From Myxococcales bacterium (GTDB lineage: Bacteria > Myxococcota_A > Bradymonadia > UBA7976 > UBA1532), in contig JACKDL010000011.1 of NCBI GenBank assembly GCA_020633555.1, positions 124,001-188,000 of the forward strand: a stretch of 64,000 bases of DNA, read 5' to 3'. Every line of letters starts with the position of its first letter. The stretch's first letter is position 1. The notes under the pieces were generated by a model, which did not search any database, was not told the origin of the DNA, and saw only the letters and a list, made by a program, of their open reading frames with translations. Shown piece after piece: positions 17,165 through 25,932 of this stretch. The position numbers and the translations under genes were made by a program.

Positions 17165-18286
17165 TCAATGACCTCCGTCGGCGGGCGCCGTGGGCGGCGC
17201 ACCATACACGATGCGCCCCCGGATGCGCACATCGGCGTCGAGCACCGTGTGCGTGGGCCCCTCGAGCCGCCAGCCCTGGGCCACCGTCGGCGGCGAGGGC
17301 AGCGCCAGCACCGGGCGGCCCTCGCCGATGAACCGCGGGGCCACGTAGAACACGGCCTCGTCCGCCAGCCCGGCCTGCAGCAGCGCCCCGTGCAGGCGGC
17401 CGCCGCCCTCGACCATCAGCCGCACGATGTCGGCGGTCCGGGCCAGATCGGCGAGCACGGCGGGCAGGTCGAGCCGCCCGCCCACCAGGGGCGCCGCCAC
17501 CGCCGTCACCCCGCAGTCACCCCAGGCGCGCACCCGGTCGGCGGGCACGTCGGGGCCGTGGTACAGCCGGGTGTTGGGCCCCATGAGCTGCAGGTCCAGG
17601 GGCAGCTCGCCGCGGGCGTCCAGCACCACCCGCAGCGGATCGCTGCCCGGGGCCAGGCGCACCGTCAGCGCCGGATCGTCGGCGCGGGCCGTGCCGCTGC
17701 CCACCAACACCGCGTCGGCGGCGGCCCGCAGGGCGTGGGCGTCGGCGCGGGCGGCGGGTCCGGTGATCCACTTGCTGTCGCCCGCGGCGGTGGCGATGCG
17801 GCCGTCCAGGCTCACGGCGGCCTTGAGCTGCACCCACGGTCGCCCGTCCAGGATGTAGCGGGCGAAGGGCGCGTGCTGGTGCTCGTGGCCGGGGGGCATG
17901 AGCCCGACGGCCACGGGCACGCCTGCCGCCTCGAGCTTGGCGATGCCGCCGCCGTCCACCTTGGGGTTCGGATCCCGCACGCCCACGAACACCCGCCCCA
18001 CGCCCGCCGCCAGGATGGCGTCGGTGCACGGCGGGGTGCGCCCGTGGTGGCAGCAGGGCTCCAGCGTGACGTACATGTCGGCGCCGCGGGCGGCGGCGCC
18101 GGCCTCGGCCAGGGCGTAGACCTCGGCGTGGGGGCCGCCGGCGGGCGCGCTGACCCCGCGCCCCACAATCCGCCCGTCGCGCACGATGACGCAGCCGACC
18201 TTGGGGTTGGGGCGGGTGCGATGGTGGCTGGCGTGGATCAGGGCCAGCGCCTCGGCCATCCACCCCTGGGGGGGCCTGTCGGACAT
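17165..18286 (-). CDS. ribD: Bifunctional riboflavin deaminase/reductase RibD
   Basis: A 373-aa protein for the second and third riboflavin steps. The N-terminal cytidine-deaminase-like domain has HAE (His53, Glu55) and PCCHHGRTPPC (zinc Cys78 and Cys87). The C-terminal NADPH-dependent reductase begins near residue 145 (RPWVQLKAAVSLDGRIA) and includes VGSGTARADDP and LMVEGGGRLHGALL. Length and domain order are standard. It opens the rib block and follows nrdR by six bases, so riboflavin synthesis here shares a transcript with nucleotide and fatty-acid genes. Confidence 0.95.
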   Translation of the reverse strand: MSDRPPQGWMAEALALIHASHHRTRPNPKVGCVIVRDGRIVGRGVSAPAGGPHAEVYALAEAGAAARGADMYVTLEPCCHHGRTPPCTDAILAAGVGRVFVGVRDPNPKVDGGGIAKLEAAGVPVAVGLMPPGHEHQHAPFARYILDGRPWVQLKAAVSLDGRIATAAGDSKWITGPAARADAHALRAAADAVLVGSGTARADDPALTVRLAPGSDPLRVVLDARGELPLDLQLMGPNTRLYHGPDVPADRVRAWGDCGVTAVAAPLVGGRLDLPAVLADLARTADIVRLMVEGGGRLHGALLQAGLADEAVFYVAPRFIGEGRPVLALPSPPTVAQGWRLEGPTHTVLDADVRIRGRIVYGAPPTAPADGGH

Positions 18287-18292
18287 GCGACC

Positions 18293-18754
18293 CTAGATGC
18301 CCTCACCCGGGTGCAAGGCTTCAAGCAGGGTGAGGAACTGCCGCACGTCCGAGAACTCGCGGTACACCGAGGCGAAGCGCACGTAGGCCACCTCGTCCAG
18401 GGCCTTCAGCCGCCGCAGCACCTCGTCGCCGATGCGGGTGCTGTGCACCTCGCGCTCCGCGAGCTCGGCGAAGTGGCGCTCCACGTCGCCCAGCAGCCCC
18501 TCGATGGCGTCCACCGACACCGCCCGCTTGTGGCACGCGGTCTCCAGCCCCTTGCGCAGCTTCTCCAGGTCGAAGGCCTGCCGGCTGCCGTCGCGCTTGA
18601 CCACGGTGGGCAGGTTCACCTCGGCCCGCTCGTAGGTGGTGAAGCGCCGGTTGCAGCCGTCGCAGTGCCGCCGCCGGCGGATGGTGGTGTGCTCGCGGAT
18701 GGTGCGCGAGTCCACCACGCGGGTGGCGTCGGAGCGGCAGAAGGGGCACCTCAT
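18293..18754 (-). CDS. nrdR: Transcriptional repressor NrdR
   Basis: A 153-aa NrdR, which represses ribonucleotide reductase genes in response to ATP/dATP. The N-terminal zinc ribbon has Cys3-Cys6 and Cys31-Cys34 (MRCPFC...RRHCDGCNRRFTTYER). An ATP-cone domain covers about 49-139 (VVKRDGSRQAFDLEKLRKGL). Its length is the family standard. The nrdR-ribD adjacency is a common arrangement. ATGA overlap with the rpiB stop. Confidence 0.96.
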   Translation of the reverse strand: MRCPFCRSDATRVVDSRTIREHTTIRRRRHCDGCNRRFTTYERAEVNLPTVVKRDGSRQAFDLEKLRKGLETACHKRAVSVDAIEGLLGDVERHFAELAEREVHSTRIGDEVLRRLKALDEVAYVRFASVYREFSDVRQFLTLLEALHPGEGI

Positions 18755-19203
18755 GCGCCGGGCTCCAGGGTGTGGATCTTGGTGATCCGGTCGGCGTGCC
18801 GGCCGCCCTCGAACGCGGTCTCGAGGAAGGCGTCCACCAGGTCGCGGGCCACCTGCTCGCCCACCACCCGCGACCCCAGCGCCACGATCTGGGCGTCGTT
18901 GTGGGCGCGGGCCATGCGGGCGGTGGTGACGTCGTGGCAGAGCGCCGCGCGGATGCCGGCGCGCTTGTTGGCGGCGATGCTGATGCCGATGCCCGTGCCG
19001 CAGATGAGCACGCCCCCGTCCACCGTGCCCGCCAGGACGGCGTCGGCCACCTTGGCGGCGTAGTCGGGGTAGTCCACCCGCGCGGCGCTGGGCGGCCCCA
19101 TGTCCAGCACCGCGTCGTCGCCCAGGCGGGCGCGCAGGTGCTCGGCCAAGGCCTGCTTCAGGTTGAAGCCGGCGTGATCGCTGCCGATGGCCAGCGTGCG
19201 CAT
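18751..19203 (-). CDS. rpiB: Ribose-5-phosphate isomerase B (RpiB/LacA/LacB family)
   Basis: A 150-aa isomerase interconverting ribose 5-phosphate and ribulose 5-phosphate. The start at 19203 gives the family N-terminus AIGSDHAGFNLK. Other landmarks are DYPDYAAKVADAV, the phosphate-binding GVLICGTGIGISIAANK, RAALCHD and ARAHNDAQIVALGSR. The related sugar isomerases LacA/LacB are less likely in this setting. It supplies ribulose 5-phosphate, a substrate of the DHBP synthase encoded three genes downstream. Confidence 0.93.
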   Translation of the reverse strand: MRTLAIGSDHAGFNLKQALAEHLRARLGDDAVLDMGPPSAARVDYPDYAAKVADAVLAGTVDGGVLICGTGIGISIAANKRAGIRAALCHDVTTARMARAHNDAQIVALGSRVVGEQVARDLVDAFLETAFEGGRHADRITKIHTLEPGA

Positions 19204-19204
19204 C

Positions 19205-20452
19205 TCAGACCGCCTTGAAGACCAGGCTGGCGTTGGTGCCGCCAAAGCCGAAGGAGTTGGTGAGCGCCGCCCCGATGGGCCCCTGCCGGGCGCCGCTGGC
19301 CAGGTAGTCCAGATCGCACTCGGGATCGGGCGTGGTGAGGTTGGTGGTGGGCGGCGCCACGCCCTCGGCCACCGCCAGGGCGCAGACGGCCGCCTCGACG
19401 GCCCCCGCGGCGCCCAGCATGTGCCCGGTCATGGACTTGGTGCTCGACACCCACAGGGCGTCGGCGTGGGCGCCGAACACCGCGCGGATGCCCCGGGTCT
19501 CGGCGGCGTCGCCGTGGGGCGTCGAGGTGCCGTGGGCGTTCACGTACTGCACCTGCTCGGGCGCCAGGCCCGCGTCGCGCAGGGCGCGCTCCATGGCCAG
19601 CCGGGCGCCCCGGCCGTCGGGGTGGGGCAGGGTGATGTGGTACGCGTCGCTCGACTGCCCGTAGCCCGCCACCTCGGCGTAGATCCGCGCGCCGCGGGCC
19701 TTGGCCCGGCCCAGCTCCTCCAACACCAGCACCGCGGCGCCCTCGGCGCACACGAAGCCGTCGCGGTCCTTGTCGAAGGGGCGGCTGGCGCCCTGCGGGT
19801 CGTCGTTGCGCACGCTCAGCGCCTTCATGGCCGCGAAGCCGCCCACGCCCAGCGGGGTGATGGTGGCCTCGGCGCCGCCCGCCAGCATCACCTCGGCGTC
19901 GCCCATGGCGATGAGCCGGGCCGCGTCGCCCACGCTGTGGGCGCCGGTGGCGCAGGCGCTCACGCTGCCCAGGTTGGGCCCCAGGGCCCCGGTGCGCATG
20001 CTCACCGTGCCGGGGGCCAGGTTGGCGATCAGGCGGGGGATCATGAAGGGGCTCAGCCGTCGCGGCCCCTTGGTGCGCAGGATCTCGTGGGCCTCTTCGA
20101 TGGTGCCCAGCCCGCCCAGGCCCACCCCGATGAGCACCCCGGTGTCCTCGGGATCGGGCACCGGGCTCGGCAGCCCGGCGTCGGCCAGGGCCATGTCGGC
20201 GGCCGCCGCGCTGAACTGGATGAACCGGTCCATGCGGCGGGCGTCCTTCTTGCCCACCCACGCGTTGGCGTCGAAGTCGGGCACCTGCCCGGCGATCTGT
20301 ACGGTGAAGTCGCTGGCGTCGAAGGCGGTGATGGGGCCGATGCCCGAGCGGCCCTCGAGCAGGCCGCGCCACGTGGCCTGGGTGCCCACGCCCACCGGGG
20401 TGATCAGGCCGACGCCCGTCACCACCACCCGTCGCTCAGGGAACGCGCGCAC
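19205..20452 (-). CDS. fabF: 3-oxoacyl-ACP synthase II (beta-ketoacyl-ACP synthase)
   Basis: A 415-aa condensing enzyme for fatty-acid elongation. The active-site Cys is in SVSACATGAHS (Cys167). The two catalytic His are in NAHGTSTPHGD and STKSMTGHMLGAAG. The C-terminus GAALTNSFGFGGTNASLVF is typical of FabF. Start GTG 20452. It lies 14 bp downstream of acpP, the canonical acpP-fabF pair, and is followed by rpiB one base after its stop. Confidence 0.95.
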   Translation of the reverse strand: MRAFPERRVVVTGVGLITPVGVGTQATWRGLLEGRSGIGPITAFDASDFTVQIAGQVPDFDANAWVGKKDARRMDRFIQFSAAAADMALADAGLPSPVPDPEDTGVLIGVGLGGLGTIEEAHEILRTKGPRRLSPFMIPRLIANLAPGTVSMRTGALGPNLGSVSACATGAHSVGDAARLIAMGDAEVMLAGGAEATITPLGVGGFAAMKALSVRNDDPQGASRPFDKDRDGFVCAEGAAVLVLEELGRAKARGARIYAEVAGYGQSSDAYHITLPHPDGRGARLAMERALRDAGLAPEQVQYVNAHGTSTPHGDAAETRGIRAVFGAHADALWVSSTKSMTGHMLGAAGAVEAAVCALAVAEGVAPPTTNLTTPDPECDLDYLASGARQGPIGAALTNSFGFGGTNASLVFKAV

Positions 20453-20466
20453 TTGGCCGGGGGTCC

Positions 20467-20706
20467 TTACTCTTCGGCGTGCTGCTGCACGTAGTTCATG
20501 GCGTCCTGGACGGTGCGGATGTTCTCGGCGTCCTCGTCGGGGATCTCGACGTCGAACTGCTCCTCCATCGCCATCACCAGCTCCACCAGATCCAGGGAGT
20601 CGGCGCCCAGGTCGTCGATGAAGGACGCCTCGGGCACCACCTCATCGAGGCTGACATCGAGCTGGTCGACGATGATCTGGCGGACCTTCTCGGCCAGGTC
20701 GGACAT
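20467..20706 (-). CDS. acpP: Acyl carrier protein
   Basis: A 79-aa acidic four-helix ACP. The phosphopantetheine Ser is Ser37 in GADSLDLVE. Flanking sequences (VVPEASFIDDL, MAMEEQFDVEIPDEDAENI) are near-consensus. A perfect AGGAGGT lies at 20715-20721, upstream of the ATG, indicating strong translation. The 170 bp upstream (20707-20876) should hold its promoter. Confidence 0.97.
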   Translation of the reverse strand: MSDLAEKVRQIIVDQLDVSLDEVVPEASFIDDLGADSLDLVELVMAMEEQFDVEIPDEDAENIRTVQDAMNYVQQHAEE

Positions 20707-20876
20707 GGCGGGAGACCTCCTGCGCGCGGGCGCGCTCCGCGTTTGCGGGCCCCGGCCGGGGGATCACCCCGGCGCCCAGGCGGGCCCGAACCGGCGCACT
20801 GTGGCAATGGGGGCAGGGGCTGTCAACCGACGGGACCGACGAGCGCGCCGATGCGAGCGCGGGCGATTGTCTCAGC

Positions 20877-22106
20877 TCAACCCGGGCGTCCGTCGGCGCG
20901 TGGACGCCACAGCCAGCGCCCCGCCAACGCCAGGTAGGCCAGGCAACCACCGGCGAACAACGCGCCCGAGGCGTGCCAGGTGCCGACCAGGGCGGCGGGC
21001 GGCAACAAGGGGCCTGCGAGGCGCAGCGCGGTGGCCAGGTTGACGGCCACGAAGGCGGCAGTGCTCAGGGGGCGGTCCCTGATGGGACGGCCGGTGTGGC
21101 CCATACTGACCCGCGTCATCATCCCCACGGTCAAGGTGCCGATCACCCCCAGCGTCAGCGCGTGAATGGCAACCGTGGGCGGGTACGCGAGGCCCAGGGC
21201 TACGGCGCCGAGGAGCAGGTGCCCCAGGCCGATCCAGATCGCGCCGGCGTGAAGGACCGCCAGCAGCGGCACCCCCAGGGCCGCGCGTGTACCCCAGGTT
21301 CGCATTCGCAGGAGCTGCGTGCCGCCCGACGCCACCGCCACGAGGCCGAAGCTGCGCTGGACCAGCGGATCGGGGCTGACCGAGGCCACCGCCCCCAGGG
21401 GGATCAGCGCGGTGGCGAGTCCCAGGGCCAGGTGCTCGACCGCGGGCACCTTCGTGACCTCTGCCCCGGTGCGGTTGCGGGTGAAGAGCGGCACGATCCG
21501 ACCTGCAACCACCACGTTGATCAGCACCAGCCCGTGCACCGCGCCGTAGAGCCCAACTCGAGGCCAGCGCGGATCCACCCCGAGCGGGGCCGCGTGGACC
21601 GCTGCGACGGCCACGGTGAGCCCCGCCAGCAACGCGACCAGCCCGTAGTTCCGGCGTGAGCGGGCGACGATGATCACCCGCCCGACCGCCAGGGTCAGCC
21701 CCAGCGGAAACAAGACCTGCACCCCTCCGATCAGAAGGGGCGGCGCTCCTGGCCCGACCATGAGCGCCCGCCCTGCGAGCCACACCAGCCACAGGGCGAG
21801 CAGGGACCGCCCGTGCAGCGTGTCTCGCCCGGTCCAGTTGCGGGCCGCGGTCAGCAAGAAGCCCGCGACCACTCCCAGGCCGTAGCCGATGGTCAGCTCG
21901 TGGGCGTGCCACAGGGTGGGGGGCAGCACCCCACTGGCGGGATCGCGGCCGGTGGTCAGGGCGTGCAGCCACAGCCCGACACTGATCACCGCGAACAGGC
22001 TGGCCGAAAAGAAGAACGGGCGAAAACCCATCGCGAGCCACGTCGGGGCTCGGGCGACGGCGCTCTGCGGCGTGGGCTCGCCGAGCAGGGGCAGTCGGTT
22101 GGACAT
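20877..22106 (-). CDS. nnrS: NnrS family haem-copper membrane protein
   Basis: A 409-aa protein with about 12 hydrophobic segments. NnrS hallmarks are MGFRPFFFSASLFA near residue 26, LWHAHELTIGYG around 65-76 and TVGMMTRVSMGHTGRP near 320-335. NnrS proteins bind haem and copper and protect cells under nitric oxide stress. The gene's ATG overlaps the stop of the epimerase-like gene in TGATG, and the run upstream leads to norE. This makes it the last gene of an NO-related unit on the minus strand. Confidence 0.92.
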   Translation of the reverse strand: MSNRLPLLGEPTPQSAVARAPTWLAMGFRPFFFSASLFAVISVGLWLHALTTGRDPASGVLPPTLWHAHELTIGYGLGVVAGFLLTAARNWTGRDTLHGRSLLALWLVWLAGRALMVGPGAPPLLIGGVQVLFPLGLTLAVGRVIIVARSRRNYGLVALLAGLTVAVAAVHAAPLGVDPRWPRVGLYGAVHGLVLINVVVAGRIVPLFTRNRTGAEVTKVPAVEHLALGLATALIPLGAVASVSPDPLVQRSFGLVAVASGGTQLLRMRTWGTRAALGVPLLAVLHAGAIWIGLGHLLLGAVALGLAYPPTVAIHALTLGVIGTLTVGMMTRVSMGHTGRPIRDRPLSTAAFVAVNLATALRLAGPLLPPAALVGTWHASGALFAGGCLAYLALAGRWLWRPRADGRPG

Positions 22107-23062
22107 CAGCGCCTCCCTGCGGGGCCTTCGGGGCCGCCGCTGTCCGGGCCGCCGGCGGCGGGCTCGACCGCCCTCAGCTCGGGCGCCGCCAAGGCGGCAG
22201 CGGCCTCAGCGACGCCCTCGGTCAGGGACGTCCACGGGCCGGGGTGGTAGCCGTCGAGGGTGCGCCGGTCGAGCTGGGGTGGGGAGAGCAGCGCGTGGAT
22301 GAAGGCCGCCAGCGCCGGCGTCGCTGCGGCGACCAGCGCGGCCCGCGAGGTCGGGACGCATGCGGGGACCGGGCACCCGAGGGCATGGGCCCACGCGCCC
22401 AGCCAGCCGCGCCAGCCCACCGACACGGGACCGGCCACGTTCAGGAGCCGTGGTGGGGTGGGATCGGCCAGCAGGCGTCGCACCAGGCCGCCGAGATCCC
22501 TGCTGGCGAGGGGCTGGAGCGTGGCGCCACGCGGCGTCGGGATTGATCGGCCGTGCCGCAGCCGCTGCAGGCCGTCGGGGTGGCGCCCCGTGGGTGTCAG
22601 CGGCAGGTGACCCGGCCCGTAGAGCAGGCCCAGGCGCAGGGCGGTGCGGCGAGCGCCGGCCCGCAAGGCCTGCTCGGCGATCCGCTTGCCCTGGCCGAGC
22701 GGCCCCGTCGGCTGGGGCGGATCGACCTCCGCGTACGCCGCCGGGCGCGCCGGCCCGTAGACCGCGGCGCTGCTCAGCAAGATCACGGGCACCTCGGGCC
22801 CCACGCAGTCCTCGAGCGCCTGGACATCGGCGCCATCGAACGCCACACAGTCCACCACCGCCGCCGGGCCCGTCGCGGCCACGGCCTGCGCGAGGGCGCC
22901 GGGCTGCCGCCGGTCCACCGCAACGTCGGGCGTTGGCCCCGCGTTGAGCCCGCGGGCCGCCGTGATCACGGCCCAGCCCGCCAGGCGAAGATCCCGCGCG
23001 ATGGCCCGGCCGGCGCAGCCCGTGCCGCCCAGCACCAGCACGGGCCCGGAGTGGGGCGTCAT
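22106..23062 (-). CDS. NAD-dependent epimerase/dehydratase-like (SDR) protein in the nor accessory run
   Basis: A 318-aa extended SDR-like protein. The nucleotide-binding motif is GGTGCAGRAIA near residue 12. The active-site region has LLSSAAVYGP, but the family YxxxK helix is replaced by a segment with LGQGKRIAEQAL, which keeps the Lys without an obvious Tyr four residues before. Catalysis is uncertain; some atypical SDRs only bind dinucleotides. The C-terminus is a low-complexity Gly/Pro tail. Overlaps on both sides (ATGA upstream, TGATG downstream) tie it to the radical SAM gene and nnrS. Confidence 0.75.
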   Translation of the reverse strand: MTPHSGPVLVLGGTGCAGRAIARDLRLAGWAVITAARGLNAGPTPDVAVDRRQPGALAQAVAATGPAAVVDCVAFDGADVQALEDCVGPEVPVILLSSAAVYGPARPAAYAEVDPPQPTGPLGQGKRIAEQALRAGARRTALRLGLLYGPGHLPLTPTGRHPDGLQRLRHGRSIPTPRGATLQPLASRDLGGLVRRLLADPTPPRLLNVAGPVSVGWRGWLGAWAHALGCPVPACVPTSRAALVAAATPALAAFIHALLSPPQLDRRTLDGYHPGPWTSLTEGVAEAAAALAAPELRAVEPAAGGPDSGGPEGPAGRR

Positions 23063-24471
23063 GGCGTGTCCCCCGGGTGCTCGAACTGGACGTAGGGCCG
23101 AGGAAACGAGCGCCGCAGGCGGGTCATCACCTGGGGATCGTCCACGTTCAGGGCCCGCACCTGTGCGCGGAACGCCGTCGCCGCCGCCGGCCCCACGGTG
23201 GGAGACGCGGCGCTCAAGAACGCGTCGTCGAAGGGCCCGGCGTCCGCGGGGGTGAAGGCGGCGCCCAAGGCGGCGAGCGCCGCGGCCTCGCCGGCGAAGG
23301 GCGAGCCGGCGTCCAGGCGCAGCGGGAAGGCGTGGAAGCACGGCGCGACCCCCTCACACCCGTGGCCTAGCGCGGCGAGCGCCCCGAGCCGCTCCAGGGC
23401 CAGCGCGAGGTCATCGGGGCCGTCGCCGGGCACCGGGTGCAGCACGCCGATCACCGGCAGCACGTCGTGCTCGAGGCAGGCCGCCACCAGCGCGAAGGTC
23501 CCATCAAGGTAGCGCCGGAACCGGCCCGGCCCCGGTCCGATCTTGCCCAGCCGCACCAGGCTCGCCTGGGTGATGGCCTCGAGCCCGAAGTAGATCATGT
23601 CGCAGCCGGCGGCGGCCATGCGCGCCACGTCCTCGGGTCGCAGGACGTCCACCCGGGACTCCGCCAGGAAGCGCTGGGGCACCGAGGCCAGGCGCTCACA
23701 CAGCCAGGCGTTGCGGCTCGCCGGGACGCCGAACAGCGGATCACAGATCCACAGGTACGTCTCGGGCGCCAGCGCGCCGATGGCGGCCAGATCGCCCTCG
23801 ACCCGGGCGGCGGAGTGCGCCATGAAGTCCGGGGAGCAGAGCCGCTCCGTGCAGAAGCCGCAGTGGAAAGGGCAGCCCCTGCTCGCCAACCAGGGGAAGA
23901 TGTCGTACGCCGCGAGGCGCGCGAGCAAGCCAAGGTCCAACGGCGCGTCGCTGGGAGGCACCCGCGCCCACGGGTTGTGCACCACCGAGCCGTCCGGGGC
24001 CCGCCACGCGAGGCCGGGCACGCCCGCCGGCCACGCCAGCCCGTCGCGGGCCAGGGCGAGGGCGCCGGGCTCGCCGGCGCCGCAGACCACCGCCGACACC
24101 GCCGGGCAGCGTCGCAACACCGGCTCGGCCAGCGCCGAGGCCCACACCCCGCCGAGCACCACGGGGCGGTCGCTGAGCTCGCGCAGGCGCGCCGCGAGGG
24201 CCACCCCGAACCGGCCCTCGTGCGTCGAGAGGCAGCTGATCCCGACCACCTCGGGATCCCGAGCCTCGATGTGCGCGACGAGGGCGTCCAGCACCTGGCG
24301 CGGGCTGTCCAGCGCCTCGGCGTCCAACGCCACCGAGGGGTCGAAGACCTCGACATCGGCACCTCGGCTTCGCAGCCACGAACCCAGGGTGAGGGTCGAC
24401 AGCGACGGGCAGACGCCGCCCGGCAGCGCGCGCCGCGCCAGAGGCGCGCTGAGCAAGAGCAGCCGACTCAT
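23059..24471 (-). CDS. B12-binding-domain radical SAM protein in the nor accessory run
   Basis: A 470-aa radical SAM protein. Residues 1-150 have the cobalamin-binding Rossmann layout (SLSTLTLGSWLRSRGADVEV, VVGISCLSTHEG, VVLGGVWASALAE). The SAM cluster motif is RGCPFHCGFCTE (Cys200, Cys204, Cys207). The C-terminal half is barrel-like, with YFGLEAITQASLVRLGK, followed by a tail rich in Ala and Asp. Class B relatives include methyltransferases and tailoring enzymes; the substrate here is unknown. It is locked by four-base overlaps between a VOC-fold gene and an epimerase-like gene within an NO-related unit, an association I do not recognise from described nor operons. Confidence 0.85.
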   Translation of the reverse strand: MSRLLLLSAPLARRALPGGVCPSLSTLTLGSWLRSRGADVEVFDPSVALDAEALDSPRQVLDALVAHIEARDPEVVGISCLSTHEGRFGVALAARLRELSDRPVVLGGVWASALAEPVLRRCPAVSAVVCGAGEPGALALARDGLAWPAGVPGLAWRAPDGSVVHNPWARVPPSDAPLDLGLLARLAAYDIFPWLASRGCPFHCGFCTERLCSPDFMAHSAARVEGDLAAIGALAPETYLWICDPLFGVPASRNAWLCERLASVPQRFLAESRVDVLRPEDVARMAAAGCDMIYFGLEAITQASLVRLGKIGPGPGRFRRYLDGTFALVAACLEHDVLPVIGVLHPVPGDGPDDLALALERLGALAALGHGCEGVAPCFHAFPLRLDAGSPFAGEAAALAALGAAFTPADAGPFDDAFLSAASPTVGPAAATAFRAQVRALNVDDPQVMTRLRRSFPRPYVQFEHPGDTP

Positions 24472-24980
24472 GGGGATCCGCCCGGCGGAGGTGCCGCCCG
24501 GAACCAGCCGGTGTCGGAGGGCTCCTCGATGGCGTTGAGCTCCACCCACAGGCCGTCCGGGGCCTCGATGAAGGCCACCGCGTGGCGGTACTCGCCCGCC
24601 GCCAGCCGCGCCGGCGTCAGCGGCGCCGCCACCCAGGCGAGCTCGAAGCCGCCTCGCGCGGCCATCCACGCCGGCAGCGCTGCGGGGGTGAGCGCCACCC
24701 GGGCGCCACGGGCCACGAGCCGCGCCAAGGTCCCGGCCAGATCGGCGACTCGCAGCCCCAAGTGCTCGCGCAGCTCCGGATCATGGTGGCGATCGGGCTC
24801 ATCGGGTCCCAACTCGGTGAACACGAGGGTGGTGTCGCCGAGCCCCAGCCGGACGAAGCGCCGCCCGGCCGCCCGGCCCTCCAGCAGCCGCCGGGCCCCG
24901 AACACCTGCGTCCAGTACCGCGCCTGTACCTCGCAGCACCGGCACACCCGCGCCACCTCCAGCAGAACGAACTCGCTCAT
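24468..24980 (-). CDS. VOC (glyoxalase/bleomycin-resistance fold) protein
   Basis: A 170-aa protein with the paired beta-alpha-beta-beta-beta modules of the vicinal oxygen chelate fold. The first runs through VARVCRCCEVQARYWTQVFG and the second ends in AFIEAPDGLWVELNAIEE, where the final Glu is a usual metal ligand. A CRCC cluster near residues 13-16 is unusual and might bind a metal. The start at ATG 24980 overlaps the norF stop. Enzymatic role unknown. Confidence 0.78.
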   Translation of the reverse strand: MSEFVLLEVARVCRCCEVQARYWTQVFGARRLLEGRAAGRRFVRLGLGDTTLVFTELGPDEPDRHHDPELREHLGLRVADLAGTLARLVARGARVALTPAALPAWMAARGGFELAWVAAPLTPARLAAGEYRHAVAFIEAPDGLWVELNAIEEPSDTGWFRAAPPPGGSP

Positions 24981-25252
24981 CCCAGCACCGCCCACGCGCC
25001 GATCCAGGCCCCTGCGAAGGCCGCCAGCAGCGTGGCCCACAGCCGGTGCGCGCCCCACAGCTCCATGAACACGAGCCCGATGAGCATGAACTTCGTCCCG
25101 GCCGCTGCCACCACCAGCGCTGGCCGCTCGGTGCCCAGCCAGCTCAACACCGCCAGCGCGACGAGCACAGCCCACACGGCGGCGATGCGGCGGCCGGCGG
25201 GACCATGCCGCGGCGACGCGGCGCTCTCGACGGGGCGTGGCGGGGACCTCAT
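24977..25252 (-). CDS. norF: NorF-like small membrane protein (cytochrome oxidase subunit IV fold)
   Basis: About 91 aa with three hydrophobic segments: AVWAVLVALAVLSWL, then a central one with TKFMLIGLVFMELWGAHRLW, then ATLLAAFAGAWIGAW. The KxxLIxxxFMEL pattern is typical of NorF and CoxD-like subunits. NorF assists NO reductase activity or assembly. ATG 25252 is used; a GTG at 25258 is possible. It directly follows norE and overlaps the VOC gene. Confidence 0.8.
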   Translation of the reverse strand: MRSPPRPVESAASPRHGPAGRRIAAVWAVLVALAVLSWLGTERPALVVAAAGTKFMLIGLVFMELWGAHRLWATLLAAFAGAWIGAWAVLG

Positions 25253-25259
25253 GTACACC

Positions 25260-25850
25260 TCACAGCAGGTACAAGGTGGGGAGCAGCAAGACCCAGATCA
25301 GATCGCACATGTGCCAGAAGGCTCCGATGGTCTTGAGGCCCAGATCGGGCTCGAAGCCGGGGTCTGGGCGCCCAAGCCGGGAGGCGCCCCACAACAGCAA
25401 CCCGATCCCGAAGATCACGTGGGCGGCGTGGAAGCCGGTGAGCGCCCAGTACAGATCAAGGAAGCCGCTCACGCCGGGGGTGTGCCCGGCCGCGATCTTC
25501 GCGGCGTACTCCGCGCCCTTGATCCCCAGGAAGACCCAGCCCAGCGTGGCGCCGGCCCAGAGCGCCCGCCGCGCCGGCGCGGCTCGGCCGGCGTCGGCGC
25601 GCTCGACCGCCCAGGCGACCAGGGCTCCGCTGCTCACCAGGACGATCGTGTTCAGGGTGGCCAGGCCGCCGTCGAGCGCAGCCTGCGCTGTTGCGTAGGC
25701 CTCGGGATTGCGGGCGCGCAATACCAGCGCGGCTATCAAGGCCGCGACGAACACCACGAGCTCCATGAAGACGAAGATCCACACCAGCAACCCACCGGGC
25801 GGGTACAGCAGCGCGTGAGGGATTGCCAGCGGCGGGGTTGGCGTGGGCAT
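25260..25850 (-). CDS. norE: NorE-like protein (cytochrome c oxidase subunit III family)
   Basis: A 196-aa protein from ATG 25850; a GTG at 25880 would add ten residues. Five hydrophobic segments in the CoxIII pattern are visible, with VWIFVFMELVVFVAAL, LGWVFLGIKGAEYAAKI, YWALTGFHAAHVIFG and FWHMCDLIWVLLLPTLYL. The short, five-helix form next to a NorF-like gene identifies NorE rather than a respiratory oxidase subunit. It is divergent from norR, sharing the 170-bp region 25851-26022. Confidence 0.9.
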   Translation of the reverse strand: MPTPTPPLAIPHALLYPPGGLLVWIFVFMELVVFVAALIAALVLRARNPEAYATAQAALDGGLATLNTIVLVSSGALVAWAVERADAGRAAPARRALWAGATLGWVFLGIKGAEYAAKIAAGHTPGVSGFLDLYWALTGFHAAHVIFGIGLLLWGASRLGRPDPGFEPDLGLKTIGAFWHMCDLIWVLLLPTLYLL

Positions 25851-25916
25851 GGCAGGGAGCGCTCCGGTCACGACAGGCACGCTCCAGCGGAGCGTTGCAT
25901 CGTCGGCATGAGGCGT

Positions 25917-25932
25917 GGGTATGTATATACCC
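25917..25932. promoter_or_regulatory. Inverted repeat GGGTAT-N4-ATACCC in the norE/norR intergenic region
   Basis: A 16-bp element, GGGTATGTATATACCC, has six-base arms in perfect inverted symmetry. It lies in an unusually AT-rich stretch between the divergent norE and norR genes. Spacing does not fit GT-N7-AC (it would be N8), so it is not counted as a NorR site. An operator for another regulator is possible. Confidence 0.4.

Noticed and set aside
20755..20773. GCCGGGG/CCCCGGC hairpin between nnrS and acpP
   Set aside because: A 7-bp stem without a U tract on the minus strand. In this GC-rich setting it is not convincing as a terminator.
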